Positions 56,156 to 64,000 of a stretch of 64,000 nucleotides of DNA are shown piece after piece. The position numbers and the translations under genes are program-made. The DNA is taken from positions 1 through 64,000 of the forward strand of contig JAEEII010000124.1 in NCBI GenBank assembly GCA_016281295.1, given 5' to 3'. The number at the start of each line of letters is the position of its first letter. The first letter of the stretch is position 1. The notes beneath the pieces are model-generated. The model was not told the DNA's origin and did no database searches. It saw only the letters and a program-made list of their open reading frames with translations. The DNA is from Bacteroidales bacterium. GTDB taxonomy: Bacteria > Bacteroidota > Bacteroidia > Bacteroidales > F082.

Positions 56156-56367
56156 TTTTTAGTTAGGGGATTTGTATTTTAGCTACAAGCCGTAAGCATT
56201 AGGCTTGGTGACAATGACACAATAAGTTCGCGGCTTGAAGCTAAAGAAAGAATTTGTGTAATTAACTATGGTTTATGTTGAGGGTTTGCGTTTAAGTTGA
56301 TAGTTTAGAGTTGATAGCTTTCTAGAATTAAGCCTGTGCGATACTTTCCCTAGTGTTTGTCAAGAAA
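56156..56367. other. Intergenic 212 bases with a 12-bp near-perfect inverted repeat
   Basis: The longest gene-free stretch in the locus. The arms AGCTACAAGCCG (56181-56192) and CGGCTTGAAGCT (56231-56242) pair with one mismatch around a 38-base spacer. A second short direct repeat (AGTTGATAG, twice near 56297-56320) also lies here. No gene, promoter box or terminator is apparent. It may be a scar of the insertion that brought in the toxin-antitoxin genes. Confidence 0.4.
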
Positions 56368-56796
56368 TCACTTCTTTCCAAAAAAGGTGTTCATCTCTTC
56401 GACAGTCATGTTACCACTAGCGATGATACGCTGCTGCACTTGGATCAGGTCGGCTTCATTCAGTATGCCGCAATACTTCATGTCATCCACCACAAAGAGG
56501 TCAATTTTCGCCTTGATAGGTTGCGCGCAGTTCGCATAAGAGTCATGACTAAGAAAATCATAGTTGTCTCTCTTCAGTTCCACCTGACAAGAATGCATCC
56601 GCGGACGCTTCAGTATGTATTGATTTATCTCGGAATTTATCAATACGGTACATACCAAGATGCGGTCTTCTGATACCCCGGCTACAATGAGAAACTTCTC
56701 GTGGTCAATATCGGCCCAAGGCCCAATAAACACCGCTCCAGGAACTATAGCCAAATCGCGCAAGCCAGCTAGATCTAACGTATTATTATCTGACAT
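56368..56796 (-). CDS. Putative toxin partnered with a Panacea-type antitoxin
   Basis: A 142-residue protein not assigned with certainty. IVPGAVFIGPWADIDHEKFLIVAGV followed by ILVCTVLINSE gives a small beta-barrel-like pattern that could be PemK/MazF-like; NYDFLSHDSYANC is conserved-looking. The position 11 bases after a DUF4065 (Panacea) gene, the shared promoter and the small size fit a toxin. Panacea domains are known to neutralise toxins of many unrelated types, so this could be a new one. The gene interrupts an otherwise continuous capsule operon. Confidence 0.5.
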   Translation of the reverse strand: MSDNNTLDLAGLRDLAIVPGAVFIGPWADIDHEKFLIVAGVSEDRILVCTVLINSEINQYILKRPRMHSCQVELKRDNYDFLSHDSYANCAQPIKAKIDLFVVDDMKYCGILNEADLIQVQQRIIASGNMTVEEMNTFFGKK

Positions 56797-56807
56797 TGTA
56801 GTCGAGA

Positions 56808-57344
56808 TTAACTGAGGGCTGCCTCAAGTCTAGAGAATTCGTTGACACACTCCAGTTCTTCGCTATCAAGTCCGGCCTCGCGAGCGATATTGTCCCAGCT
56901 AATGGAAAAATCGCGAGCAGTTGAACGCCATGCCACATCATGCGACTTTTCCTTGATTTCATCGTATGAAAGAGCTGCATATTTTTCGATAGCTTCTGAC
57001 ATTGCCTCCTGCTCATTGGCAGAGAGTTTGTGAAGGTCGGCATCCTGCAAAGGACGCACGTACATCCAGTGCTCCACCTGGAAATACTTACCTAAGCCTT
57101 CTGTGTCGGGCAGATATGAGTCACCGCGAACAATCTTCAACATGTCGTAAAGCCGCGACGGCACCGGACCGGCTTCCATGGCGATATAAGTGTCGCCTGT
57201 GATGGGGCGTCCCCAATCGGCAAGATGTTGACGATCGGCGAAGTATATGATCTTGAATATCTTATGGAAATCCTTGCGTTGCACACGATTGGCCACATAA
57301 AGCAATGCATTAAGTGACTTTTCCTTATCAAACTGAACATTCAT
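56808..57344 (-). CDS. Panacea/DUF4065 (SocA-like) antitoxin protein
   Basis: A 178-residue protein with the Panacea pattern: KSLNALLYVANRVQRKDFHKIFKIIYFADRQHL, GRPITGDTYIAMEAGPVPSRLYDML, and a C-terminal ending in SWDNIAREAG. The domain is a common antitoxin module. It leads the pair with the putative toxin, and a -7 box lies 26 bases upstream of its start, within the end of the damaged AAA-ATPase gene. This arrangement suggests independent transcription from the capsule operon. Confidence 0.85.
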   Translation of the reverse strand: MNVQFDKEKSLNALLYVANRVQRKDFHKIFKIIYFADRQHLADWGRPITGDTYIAMEAGPVPSRLYDMLKIVRGDSYLPDTEGLGKYFQVEHWMYVRPLQDADLHKLSANEQEAMSEAIEKYAALSYDEIKEKSHDVAWRSTARDFSISWDNIAREAGLDSEELECVNEFSRLEAALS

Positions 57345-57369
57345 ATTTCACTTCGGTTTTATCTGTTTG

Positions 57370-57377
57370 CAAAACTA
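57370..57377 (-). promoter_or_regulatory. -7 element before the antitoxin gene
   Basis: The minus strand reads TAGTTTTG followed by CA, which fits TAnnTTTG, 26 bases before the ATG at 57344. It overlaps the last codons of the damaged AAA-ATPase frame. No clear -33 element. Confidence 0.4.
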
Positions 57378-57671
57378 CAAATAATTAACACAGCCGCGCA
57401 ATCCACTCGGTGATATTCCGTTCCTTTCCCGTTGCGGCTGTTCAATACCGTCATCAGTCGTAAGAGCGCCGAAAAGTTCACGACGCCCTTCGAAAACCGC
57501 AGCCAAGGTGGAACACAATAACGACTTGCCAAACCTACGCGGACGGCTTAGGAAATAGGGCTTGCCTTCACTAATCATCTTATAGATCAGTGGAGTCTTG
57601 TCGATATAGATGTACCCGTCGCGGCGAATGGTTTCAAAGCTCTGTATGCCGACGGGATATTTGCGGAACAT
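57375..57671 (-). pseudogene. Remnant of an AAA-ATPase/PD-(D/E)XK nuclease family gene
   Basis: The open frame of 98 residues starts [17 protein letters not shown] and continues [31 protein letters not shown], the AAA-ATPase-like domain start with the Walker A region RRFGKS. The family normally has about 500 residues. After [18 protein letters not shown] the frame turns into unrelated sequence. In another minus-strand frame, bases near 57390-57430 read [14 protein letters not shown] then stop, similar to family C-terminal ends such as RNI-EW. This suggests an internal deletion of about 1.2 kb with a frameshift. Confidence 0.7.
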
Positions 57672-57675
57672 TATC

Positions 57676-58764
57676 TTATTCTGTAATTGCTTGTTTTATA
57701 TCTTCAACAGAAACTTCATCCTTCCCTAATAGATATTGAATTGTCCTTGCTCCAGATTTTAAATCTTTGTTCAATAATGCTGATGCAAGCGATGCAATGC
57801 CTTCTTGGATGGAGGTATCAACTCCCACCAATTTGGCTACGGAAATATAAAGACCCAAACCCATTGGCACATCTTCAAGCAAATAACGATGGTTAATAAA
57901 TGAAGGCCCCTTGTTGCTTGAATCAGCAAACGAGCGGAACACGGCCATGGCATCAATGTTCAAGTCTTCTTCATTGCGCCACTTGGCGGCCTCAAAATAA
58001 TCCAATGGTTCGCAGTCAAAGGCTTGCAGCACCTTGTTTTTCTGTACATCAAATGCTTTAATAACATTAACTACAGACGGCGTAAATGCCTCTCGGTACA
58101 TCCAAAATTCGCCATTGCTGTATTCGATACGCGAAGCAGAGAAAAGGATGCCAATCGGATGCACAATCATGTTGGGATTGTGGAATGCCGATTCAAGGAT
58201 GTGCTTGCGAGTATATTTAGTGTTGTCGAAGCAGTTCGAAAGGACATCCAACACCTGCTGTGAACGACTCACCGGCAACACAGAAATGGCATTACGAGGA
58301 TTATAGAACGAAATCCTAACATATTCATTGTTGACAATACGGCCATTGTATGCAGTAGTCTCCCATTCGCTATAAGTGACATCCTTATCAATGTACTTCT
58401 TAAAGATGAGACTACCCATATAACCAGGAACCAAAATAATGGTTTGCCCATCCCTAACATGGGGAGCAATCAATTGGGCAACAAATTCATGTTGTAATGT
58501 GGTGGTTGTCACCATAATCACATCGCCAAACTCAATGGCATCCTTTACATCTCTTGTAATCAACGAAGGCTTGACAACGTATTCACGGCCATTACCTTGG
58601 ATGGTGTCATCTTTTACTTTGAAGCTTTTTTCTTCTTGGATAATGTCAAAATATCTTCCATTGGTATTGGAAGTTTTCAACAAAGCTACTTTGTGGCCTT
58701 TTTCGAATAATTTGGCTGCATGGATAAGACCCGAATTGCCACAGCCGATAATCGTGAATTTCAT
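57676..58764 (-). CDS. Opine/octopine dehydrogenase family protein, second member
   Basis: A 362-residue dehydrogenase with the Rossmann loop GCGNSG at residues 7-12, [21 protein letters not shown], and the family's [19 protein letters not shown] with its His near residue 208. It differs widely from the member at 24709. It is 17 bases downstream of the beta-helix gene and, with the PIG-L protein, forms a small precursor group next to UDP-glucose dehydrogenase. An N-(1-carboxyalkyl) amino acid product is possible, such as those known in some O-antigens, but the true substrate is open. Confidence 0.8.
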   Translation of the reverse strand: MKFTIIGCGNSGLIHAAKLFEKGHKVALLKTSNTNGRYFDIIQEEKSFKVKDDTIQGNGREYVVKPSLITRDVKDAIEFGDVIMVTTTTLQHEFVAQLIAPHVRDGQTIILVPGYMGSLIFKKYIDKDVTYSEWETTAYNGRIVNNEYVRISFYNPRNAISVLPVSRSQQVLDVLSNCFDNTKYTRKHILESAFHNPNMIVHPIGILFSASRIEYSNGEFWMYREAFTPSVVNVIKAFDVQKNKVLQAFDCEPLDYFEAAKWRNEEDLNIDAMAVFRSFADSSNKGPSFINHRYLLEDVPMGLGLYISVAKLVGVDTSIQEGIASLASALLNKDLKSGARTIQYLLGKDEVSVEDIKQAITE

Positions 58765-58781
58765 ATTTTTTAATAATTATG

Positions 58782-60167
58782 TTATTTACTTTTTTCTTCT
58801 TCACTTGAATCAATCCTTTTCCATTCCGACTTCCACTTCTTCCCGTCATAAACATTCTCAGCCTTATAACGCTGACCCTTCACTTGAACTGTGCGTCCAT
58901 GATACGAAGAAGTCCAGCCAACAGAAAGATTGGGCAGGGCATCCAACTCTTCCACAATCCCTTCAATTTGCACCTCGTTTTGAAGATACTTACCATTATT
59001 ATAAAATGGTTTGGCATCCCCTTCTCTATAGTTGATCTGTCCTTTCTTATATTGATTGTTTCCCACAAAGGAAACTTCAAAGCGATTCTGTTCGTACTCT
59101 GTCAGCCCTGAATGAATATATACCAATGACTTCATGTTACGCTCCACCTTGGCATTCTGAATCGAGATATTCCAAGCAGAATGACAGATAGCTACGTATG
59201 GTGGCATCTCATACATTTTGCCATCTTTCCCTTGATATGTCAATGGCTTATAAAGCTGAAGCTTTTCAAGGGTAACTGGATCATTCCAATTGAATGAATC
59301 CGCATTGGACATAAAGGTAATCGATTGCAGATTGTCGCTGCCAGCAGCATAAAAATAACGGAACACCTGATATTGATTTGAATAACTCAATGGACCTACA
59401 AAAGTCTGCGTCTTTGTGGCTTTGGGATAATAAATCGTCCTATAATAATCAATGAAGTTTTCTGACACAATCGACCCATTATAATAAGCCCATTCAAAAC
59501 AAGAATTGTCGTTCTGCTCCATACCTCCATTGATATAATTCAAAGAGATGGTGGAGTCCGTCAAACCGCTTGATGTATCTTCATTCTTCGCAAAATAAAA
59601 CAAAGTCAAAAAAGTATTTTGCGTGATTTGGCTAACCTTATGCACAGGCGTATCGCTAAACAACACCCCAAAATTTGAAATGTTACATCCATGGATTACA
59701 AGTCCTTTGCATTCACAATGATCGAAAAAACGGACATTTAAATCACGCTTCCCGGTTACACAAACCCGTTCAATACTACCACTCATAGTAGCAGACTTAA
59801 ATAAGGAAACCCCTTTCTCCACAGATATACCTCCAAACTTCTCGGGAACGTAAGAACCTTTTTTAATCGGGATGCAACCCATCATATTCAACGTATAGGA
59901 TTGGTACTCCTTATTATAATAATTCAATGTTCCCGTCACTTTGAAGTCATAACCCGATGGGAAATACAACACTTTGCCTTTTTGATTTGACTCATATAAT
60001 GCCTTACGCAACGCCTCAGTGTCATCATGCTTACCGTCCCCTTTCGCTCCAAACATCAAAGGTGTAAGATAGTCAGAGAAAGGCGCACTATCGTTACCTT
60101 TTACTGAAGCACAACTATCCAACGAGGACACCATCAATAGAATACAAATCAAAAGACTATATTTCAT
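58782..60167 (-). CDS. Exported right-handed beta-helix protein (pectate lyase-like)
   Basis: A 461-residue protein with a signal peptide ending in a Cys near residue 19 (SLDSCAS), so it may be a lipoprotein, though the lipobox is atypical. The mature N-terminal part TPLMFGAKGDGKHDDTEALRKAL is the pectate_lyase_3 signature, followed by beta-helix-forming sequence with repeated short Gly/Asn motifs (CKGLVIHGCNISNFGVLF). Such proteins act on acidic polysaccharides as lyases, epimerases or tailspike-like binders. In a capsule locus it may trim or modify the exported glycan. No catalytic residues can be fixed. Confidence 0.75.
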   Translation of the reverse strand: MKYSLLICILLMVSSLDSCASVKGNDSAPFSDYLTPLMFGAKGDGKHDDTEALRKALYESNQKGKVLYFPSGYDFKVTGTLNYYNKEYQSYTLNMMGCIPIKKGSYVPEKFGGISVEKGVSLFKSATMSGSIERVCVTGKRDLNVRFFDHCECKGLVIHGCNISNFGVLFSDTPVHKVSQITQNTFLTLFYFAKNEDTSSGLTDSTISLNYINGGMEQNDNSCFEWAYYNGSIVSENFIDYYRTIYYPKATKTQTFVGPLSYSNQYQVFRYFYAAGSDNLQSITFMSNADSFNWNDPVTLEKLQLYKPLTYQGKDGKMYEMPPYVAICHSAWNISIQNAKVERNMKSLVYIHSGLTEYEQNRFEVSFVGNNQYKKGQINYREGDAKPFYNNGKYLQNEVQIEGIVEELDALPNLSVGWTSSYHGRTVQVKGQRYKAENVYDGKKWKSEWKRIDSSEEEKSK

Positions 60168-60168
60168 T

Positions 60169-61491
60169 TTAACAATTTACTTCATCAACAAACTCCTCAG
60201 CACTCATCTGTCTCAAAAAAAGAAGTCCGTGCGTGGCACGAATGAGCGGATGAGAGTTCTCATAGAAAAAGTCCTTCCCGAGGAGGAACTGGATGTCTTT
60301 ATATTGTTTCACCCAGATGCTCTCCGACAGCTCGCTGAACGGTCCGTCGAAATCGGGATTAGGGAACTCGGCTTTGACTTGCGTCAGATAACTGTCCTTA
60401 AAAGCCTTCTCAAAGACGGCAAACGAATTAAGCGAAACAGGCACATACACATTGGCTTCAGCCGGATGATATGTTGACCATACGTTGCGATAGCCGAAAA
60501 TCCTCAACCTGCTAAGATTGGATTCCTCACCCCAACGTTTGACAGCCTCAGCAATGGAACACATCACCTTGTAATGTGTATTGGGACCCAAACCGACCCA
60601 GTCCATAGCCACCGTGATCACTGTTGGCTTCAATGAACGAAGCTGATTGAGAATGGGCATGACATCTCGATCCAAGTCAGGCTTCCATGATCCTTGAGGG
60701 GCTCCCTGTTCATGATACAAACCCAGTCTCAAGTGATGGACATGGTCCAACGCAGTACCAGCGTACGCCCAAACGAGCTCTTCCTCAAACTCACGAATCT
60801 GCCCCTTGAGCTGTTGTATCTCAGGGCTATTCGGTAATGACATGCGCAAAGCACGTATCTCTTTCTCAAGCCTATCTTCGATTTCCTCCACACTCTTCAA
60901 ATGCCACAAACCAACAGCATCACGAAGGATACGATGACAAAAGCCACGTCTCATCTCATCAGGGTTCTTGCGCGCGACATTGTCGAGATAATGATGGATG
61001 TCCTTCTCCTGCTTGAAACGATACCCCTGTTCAAAGAAATCGGGATAACTCACCATCTCAATACGGCCTTGATACAGGTAATCCAACGTGTCGTTCAAGG
61101 CATCCAACAAAAACTTATCGGTGACCGAATGGTAACCTGAAGTCATGATGGCAAAATGCACCTGGTTGGAAGGAGAGCGCAACTGTCGGATGATGAGGGG
61201 CATGATGCCCAGCATTATATCGTCGTGATGCGGACCCGTATGAAAAATCACCTCGTTCTCGAATGGGGTCACACCACGCCACAACTTGGCTTCAACGTCT
61301 TTGATGACCTGCTGCACCACCTCAAGACTCAAGTCTGGGATTCTCGAACAGCGCGGGTCGTTCTTCAAATCCTCAAGCGTCAACTTGGGAGCATAACGAT
61401 TGAGGATTTTGCAAAGGCCCAACACTGCATGTACGGTCTTCTCAAAACCCCATGGCCCCTCAAAAATAGATGGATCAGTTTTGTTGAACAT
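60169..61491 (-). CDS. PIG-L family deacetylase
   Basis: A 440-residue protein. The zinc motif PHHDD at residues 87-91 (H88, D90, D91) in FHTGPHHDDIMLG is the PIG-L signature, followed by AIMTSGYHSVTDKF. The C-terminal half (VITVAMDWVGLGPNTHYKVMC) holds the later ligand region of the same family. The sequence resembles the C-terminal part of long NagB-type proteins of Bacteroidota, here as a stand-alone gene. De-N-acetylation of a GlcNAc-derived sugar is expected. It lies 13 bases after UDP-glucose dehydrogenase and 1 base before the beta-helix gene. Confidence 0.88.
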   Translation of the reverse strand: MFNKTDPSIFEGPWGFEKTVHAVLGLCKILNRYAPKLTLEDLKNDPRCSRIPDLSLEVVQQVIKDVEAKLWRGVTPFENEVIFHTGPHHDDIMLGIMPLIIRQLRSPSNQVHFAIMTSGYHSVTDKFLLDALNDTLDYLYQGRIEMVSYPDFFEQGYRFKQEKDIHHYLDNVARKNPDEMRRGFCHRILRDAVGLWHLKSVEEIEDRLEKEIRALRMSLPNSPEIQQLKGQIREFEEELVWAYAGTALDHVHHLRLGLYHEQGAPQGSWKPDLDRDVMPILNQLRSLKPTVITVAMDWVGLGPNTHYKVMCSIAEAVKRWGEESNLSRLRIFGYRNVWSTYHPAEANVYVPVSLNSFAVFEKAFKDSYLTQVKAEFPNPDFDGPFSELSESIWVKQYKDIQFLLGKDFFYENSHPLIRATHGLLFLRQMSAEEFVDEVNC

Positions 61492-61504
61492 CCAAATGCG
61501 CTCC

Positions 61505-62803
61505 TTAATCCCTCTTGAAAATGTCTCTGGTATAAACCTTCTCCCTCACATCGTCCAGACAGCTGTCGTAGCGGTTGGCGATGATGGCCTGACTTTGTGT
61601 CTTGAACTTGTCAAGATCATTCACCACCACGCTGCCAAAGAAGGTTGTCCCATCTTCCAAGGTGGGTTCATAGATGATCACCTCCGCCCCTTTGGCTTTA
61701 ATACGCTTCATCACACCCTGGATGGAGGACTGACGGAAATTATCGCTGTTCGACTTCATAGTCAGACGATAGACGCCAATGACACAGCGCTTTTCGTTAG
61801 CAGCATTATATTGTCCTTGATCAAAATAATCGTAATAACCGGCTTTCTTCAACACCTGATCGGCGATAAAGTCCTTACGAGTACGGTTACTCTCAACAAT
61901 AGCCCGGATGAGATCTTCCGGAACGTCTTCGTAATTCGCCAATAACTGTTTGGTATCTTTTGGCAGGCAATAGCCGCCATAGCCAAAACTCGGGTTGTTA
62001 TAATGACTTCCAATACGCGGATCGAGGCAGATGCCATCAATGATGGCTTGGGTATCGAGACCCTTCACCTCGGCGTAAGTATCCAATTCATTGAAATAAC
62101 TCACACGAAGTGCAAGATACGTATTGGCAAAGAGCTTCACAGCCTCGGCTTCCTTCATGCCCATGAAAAGCACTGGCACATCCTCTTTGATAGCCCCTTG
62201 TTGCAACAGATGAGCGAATGACTTGGCTTTCTCCTCAAGATCAACACTGACCACCTTCTTGATGGCTTCGTTCTCTTCGTCAAAGCCATCAATCTGTTTG
62301 GGATAACCCACGATGATACGGCTGGGATAAAGGTTGTCGTACAACGCCTTACTCTCCCGCAAGAATTCGGGTGAAAACAAAAGGTTGAACTTCTTCACGC
62401 CCTTAGCAGCGTATTTCACATAAAGGCTGCGGGTATAACCCACCGGGATGGTACTCTTAATCACCATCACCGCATCGGGATTCACACTCAACACCAAGTC
62501 AATCACCTCCTCCACATGTGAAGTGTCGAAGAAATTCTTCTGAGGGTCATAATTGGTAGGAGCCGCGATGACCACAAACTCAGCATCTTTATAAGCTTTT
62601 GCCCCATCGAGGGTAGCCGTCAAATCAAGATCTTTTTCCGCAAGATATTTCTCGATATACTCGTCCTGAATGGGTGATTTCTTCCGGTTGATCATCTCCA
62701 CTTTCTCGGGAATCACATCAACCGCTGTGACATGGTTGTGCTGGGCCAACAAGGTGGCAATACTAAGACCCACATAACCGGTACCTGCTACTGCAATATT
62801 CAT
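61505..62803 (-). CDS. ugd: UDP-glucose 6-dehydrogenase
   Basis: A 432-residue enzyme with the NAD loop GTGYVG at residues 7-12, [36 protein letters not shown], and the catalytic Cys279 in [15 protein letters not shown]. It oxidises UDP-glucose to UDP-glucuronic acid in two steps, providing an acidic sugar for the capsule. The GDP-mannose dehydrogenase relative is less likely because of the length and the [11 protein letters not shown] context. It is 2 bases upstream of nothing else but the WbuC-like gene before it, and part of the precursor end of the operon. Confidence 0.93.
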   Translation of the reverse strand: MNIAVAGTGYVGLSIATLLAQHNHVTAVDVIPEKVEMINRKKSPIQDEYIEKYLAEKDLDLTATLDGAKAYKDAEFVVIAAPTNYDPQKNFFDTSHVEEVIDLVLSVNPDAVMVIKSTIPVGYTRSLYVKYAAKGVKKFNLLFSPEFLRESKALYDNLYPSRIIVGYPKQIDGFDEENEAIKKVVSVDLEEKAKSFAHLLQQGAIKEDVPVLFMGMKEAEAVKLFANTYLALRVSYFNELDTYAEVKGLDTQAIIDGICLDPRIGSHYNNPSFGYGGYCLPKDTKQLLANYEDVPEDLIRAIVESNRTRKDFIADQVLKKAGYYDYFDQGQYNAANEKRCVIGVYRLTMKSNSDNFRQSSIQGVMKRIKAKGAEVIIYEPTLEDGTTFFGSVVVNDLDKFKTQSQAIIANRYDSCLDDVREKVYTRDIFKRD

Positions 62804-62805
62804 GA

Positions 62806-63210
62806 TTATTTATGCTCTAATTTTAAAATATTATCTTCTGTCAAAGGCTCCCAAAGCCCATCTTTTGTCTCCAGAATCACCGTTCCTGACTCTAAACTCT
62901 CCAAAGAATGCCATTGTCCCTTCGGGACGCTGAGACCCAAAAGACTGCTGTTAGCCTCCACTAAAAACGAATCGGTGATCTCGCCTTGGTCATTGTAATA
63001 GTTCCATCTCACCTTGCCTCTCAACACCACCACAGTCTCAGAACTGTTGCAATGACGATGGATAGGCATCATTGTCCCGGGTTCCATAGCGTTCAGCATC
63101 CGCTGAGAATGATCCTCCGGCGTATTTCTCAGGTCAAGATTCATCCGAAGGCGCGGAGCGGCTTTTGCCTGCTCGGTCAACTCATCAAGGAGGTTAATGT
63201 CAATCAGCAT
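62806..63210 (-). CDS. WbuC-like cupin-fold protein
   Basis: A 134-residue protein with the WbuC/cupin pattern: [29 protein letters not shown], giving His and Glu metal ligands, and [25 protein letters not shown]. WbuC stands next to FucNAc genes in O-antigen loci, but its reaction is unknown. It lies 2 bases before ugd and about 83 bases after the WecB-like gene. The cupin is probably a small metalloprotein of sugar modification. Confidence 0.85.
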   Translation of the reverse strand: MLIDINLLDELTEQAKAAPRLRMNLDLRNTPEDHSQRMLNAMEPGTMMPIHRHCNSSETVVVLRGKVRWNYYNDQGEITDSFLVEANSSLLGLSVPKGQWHSLESLESGTVILETKDGLWEPLTEDNILKLEHK

Positions 63211-63293
63211 GTTTTATCAATTCCACGAATCACACGGATTTTCAAGTATCTTTTTATCAAAGTTATACTTGTGATACTCGAGATACGTGGAGC

Positions 63294-64000
63294 CTATTTT
63301 CGCCAGACCATCTTGTTCACAATCCCTGTGTAACTTTGAATGATCTTCACCACTTTAGTACTTACGTTCTCATCCACATAATCCGGAACCGGAATACCAT
63401 GATCGCCGTTTTTGTTCATCTCAACAGCGCAATCCACGGCTTGCAAGAGACTGTCAGTGTCGATGCCTGCAATAAAGAAACAGCCTTTATCCAAGGCTTC
63501 GGGGCGCTCGGTACTGGTACGGATACAAACGGCAGGGAACGGGTGACCGACGCTGGTGAAGAAACTGGATTCTTCTGGGAGAGTACCGCTATCTGAAACC
63601 ACAGCGAAAGCGTTCATCTGCAAACAGTTGTAGTCATGGAAACCCAAAGGTTCGTGTTGAATAACTCGCGGATCGAGTTTAAAACCAGATGCTTCGAGAC
63701 GCTTGCGGCTACGGGGATGGCAACTATATAAAATAGGTATATCATACTTCATAGCCATAGCGTTGATGGCATTGAAAAGACTCAAGAAGTTCTTTTCGGT
63801 GTCAATATTCTCTTCTCTGTGTGCGCTCAGAAGGATATATTTTCCTTTTTCAAGGTTCAAACGCTTGTGGATGTCGGATGCTTCAATTTCTTGCAAGTTG
63901 TTATGCAACACCTCTGCCATGGGGCTGCCTGTAACGTATGTGCGCTCTTTGGGGAGTCCACAATCAGCAAGGTATCTTCTTGCATGTTCACTATAGGCCA
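63294..64000 (-). CDS. UDP-N-acetylglucosamine 2-epimerase family protein (WecB/FnlC-like), C-terminal part
   Basis: The minus frame is open to the window edge; the ATG at 63920 is internal, because AYSEHARRYLADCG and VTGSPMAEVL continue upstream in frame. Family blocks seen: ILLSAHREENID, YDIPILYSCHPRSRKRLE, FHDYNCLQMNAFAVVSDSGTLPEESSFF and FPAVCIRTSTERPEALD. About 234 C-terminal residues are in the window. Non-hydrolysing epimerases convert UDP-GlcNAc to UDP-ManNAc, or in the FnlC branch work in UDP-L-FucNAc synthesis; the WbuC-like gene downstream favours the latter. The 5' end lies outside. Confidence 0.9.
   Translation of the reverse strand, partial: AYSEHARRYLADCGLPKERTYVTGSPMAEVLHNNLQEIEASDIHKRLNLEKGKYILLSAHREENIDTEKNFLSLFNAINAMAMKYDIPILYSCHPRSRKRLEASGFKLDPRVIQHEPLGFHDYNCLQMNAFAVVSDSGTLPEESSFFTSVGHPFPAVCIRTSTERPEALDKGCFFIAGIDTDSLLQAVDCAVEMNKNGDHGIPVPDYVDENVSTKVVKIIQSYTGIVNKMVWRK

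Noticed and set aside
56181..56242. Inverted repeat in the intergenic region as insertion-sequence ends
   Set aside because: Only 12 bp with a mismatch and 38 bases between arms, no transposase frame and no clear target-site duplication.
63258..63265. TAACTTTG on the minus strand as a promoter of the WbuC-like gene
   Set aside because: Fits the -7 consensus, but without a -33 box or a terminator before it, and AT-rich gaps give such matches by chance.

Overview
The window comes from a member of the Bacteroidota, most likely a gut- or rumen-type Bacteroidales. The evidence is promoters of the TAnnTTTG (-7) type, almost no Shine-Dalgarno sites, a type IX secretion C-terminal sorting domain (33776-34795), a SusB-like GH97 enzyme, and a large capsule/O-antigen locus written as one long run of tightly packed genes. 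The genus cannot be fixed from sequence reading alone.

Layout. (1) 1-8938 is ordinary chromosome: the start of a RhuM-like gene, a nitroreductase, a SanA-like and a DUF481-like envelope gene, an exported flavodoxin, a GH97 glycosidase, a DUF2147 protein, pseudouridine kinase and glycosidase, and a radical SAM/SPASM protein. (2) 9041-16732 is one giant 2563-residue cyclic beta-1,2-glucan synthase-like gene with its own promoter; a perfect 17-bp hairpin separates it from the convergent gene. (3) 16832-21397 (minus strand) holds LolA-like and MMPL-type exporter genes, a polyprenyl-phosphate sugar transferase and a DUF3298 lipoprotein. (4) 21464-64000 (minus strand, running off the right end) is a polysaccharide locus of about 42 kb that ends at a terminator at 21464-21496.

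The locus encodes precursor genes at its upstream end (WecB/FnlC-like epimerase, WbuC-like cupin, UDP-glucose 6-dehydrogenase), a flippase (Wzx), a polymerase (Wzy), three GT4 transferases, a PglC-type initiating transferase, a DegT aminotransferase and a PglD/NeuD-like acyltransferase. It also has a fucose-type salvage set (FucP permease, mutarotase, cytidylyltransferase-GHMP kinase fusion). What sets it apart is ligase and amino-acid chemistry: nine ATP-grasp proteins (six of the sugar-transfer-associated type, two TupA-like, one carnosine-synthase-like), three CapA-like proteins interleaved with them, two opine-dehydrogenase-like enzymes, and a protein with a cobalamin-binding motif that looks like a carbon-skeleton mutase. 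I infer a polysaccharide decorated with, or joined to, unusual amino acids or peptides. A KAS III/ACP/FabG-like/acyltransferase set suggests an additional hydroxyacyl decoration.

Foreign or decaying pieces sit inside the locus: a Panacea-type toxin-antitoxin pair next to an internally deleted AAA-ATPase gene (56368-57671), a 5'-truncated polysaccharide deacetylase (50384-51349), and two exported proteins, one with a T9SS tag (33776-36227). No rRNA, tRNA, CRISPR array or intact insertion sequence was recognised, and no stretch over 300 bases lacks a gene.
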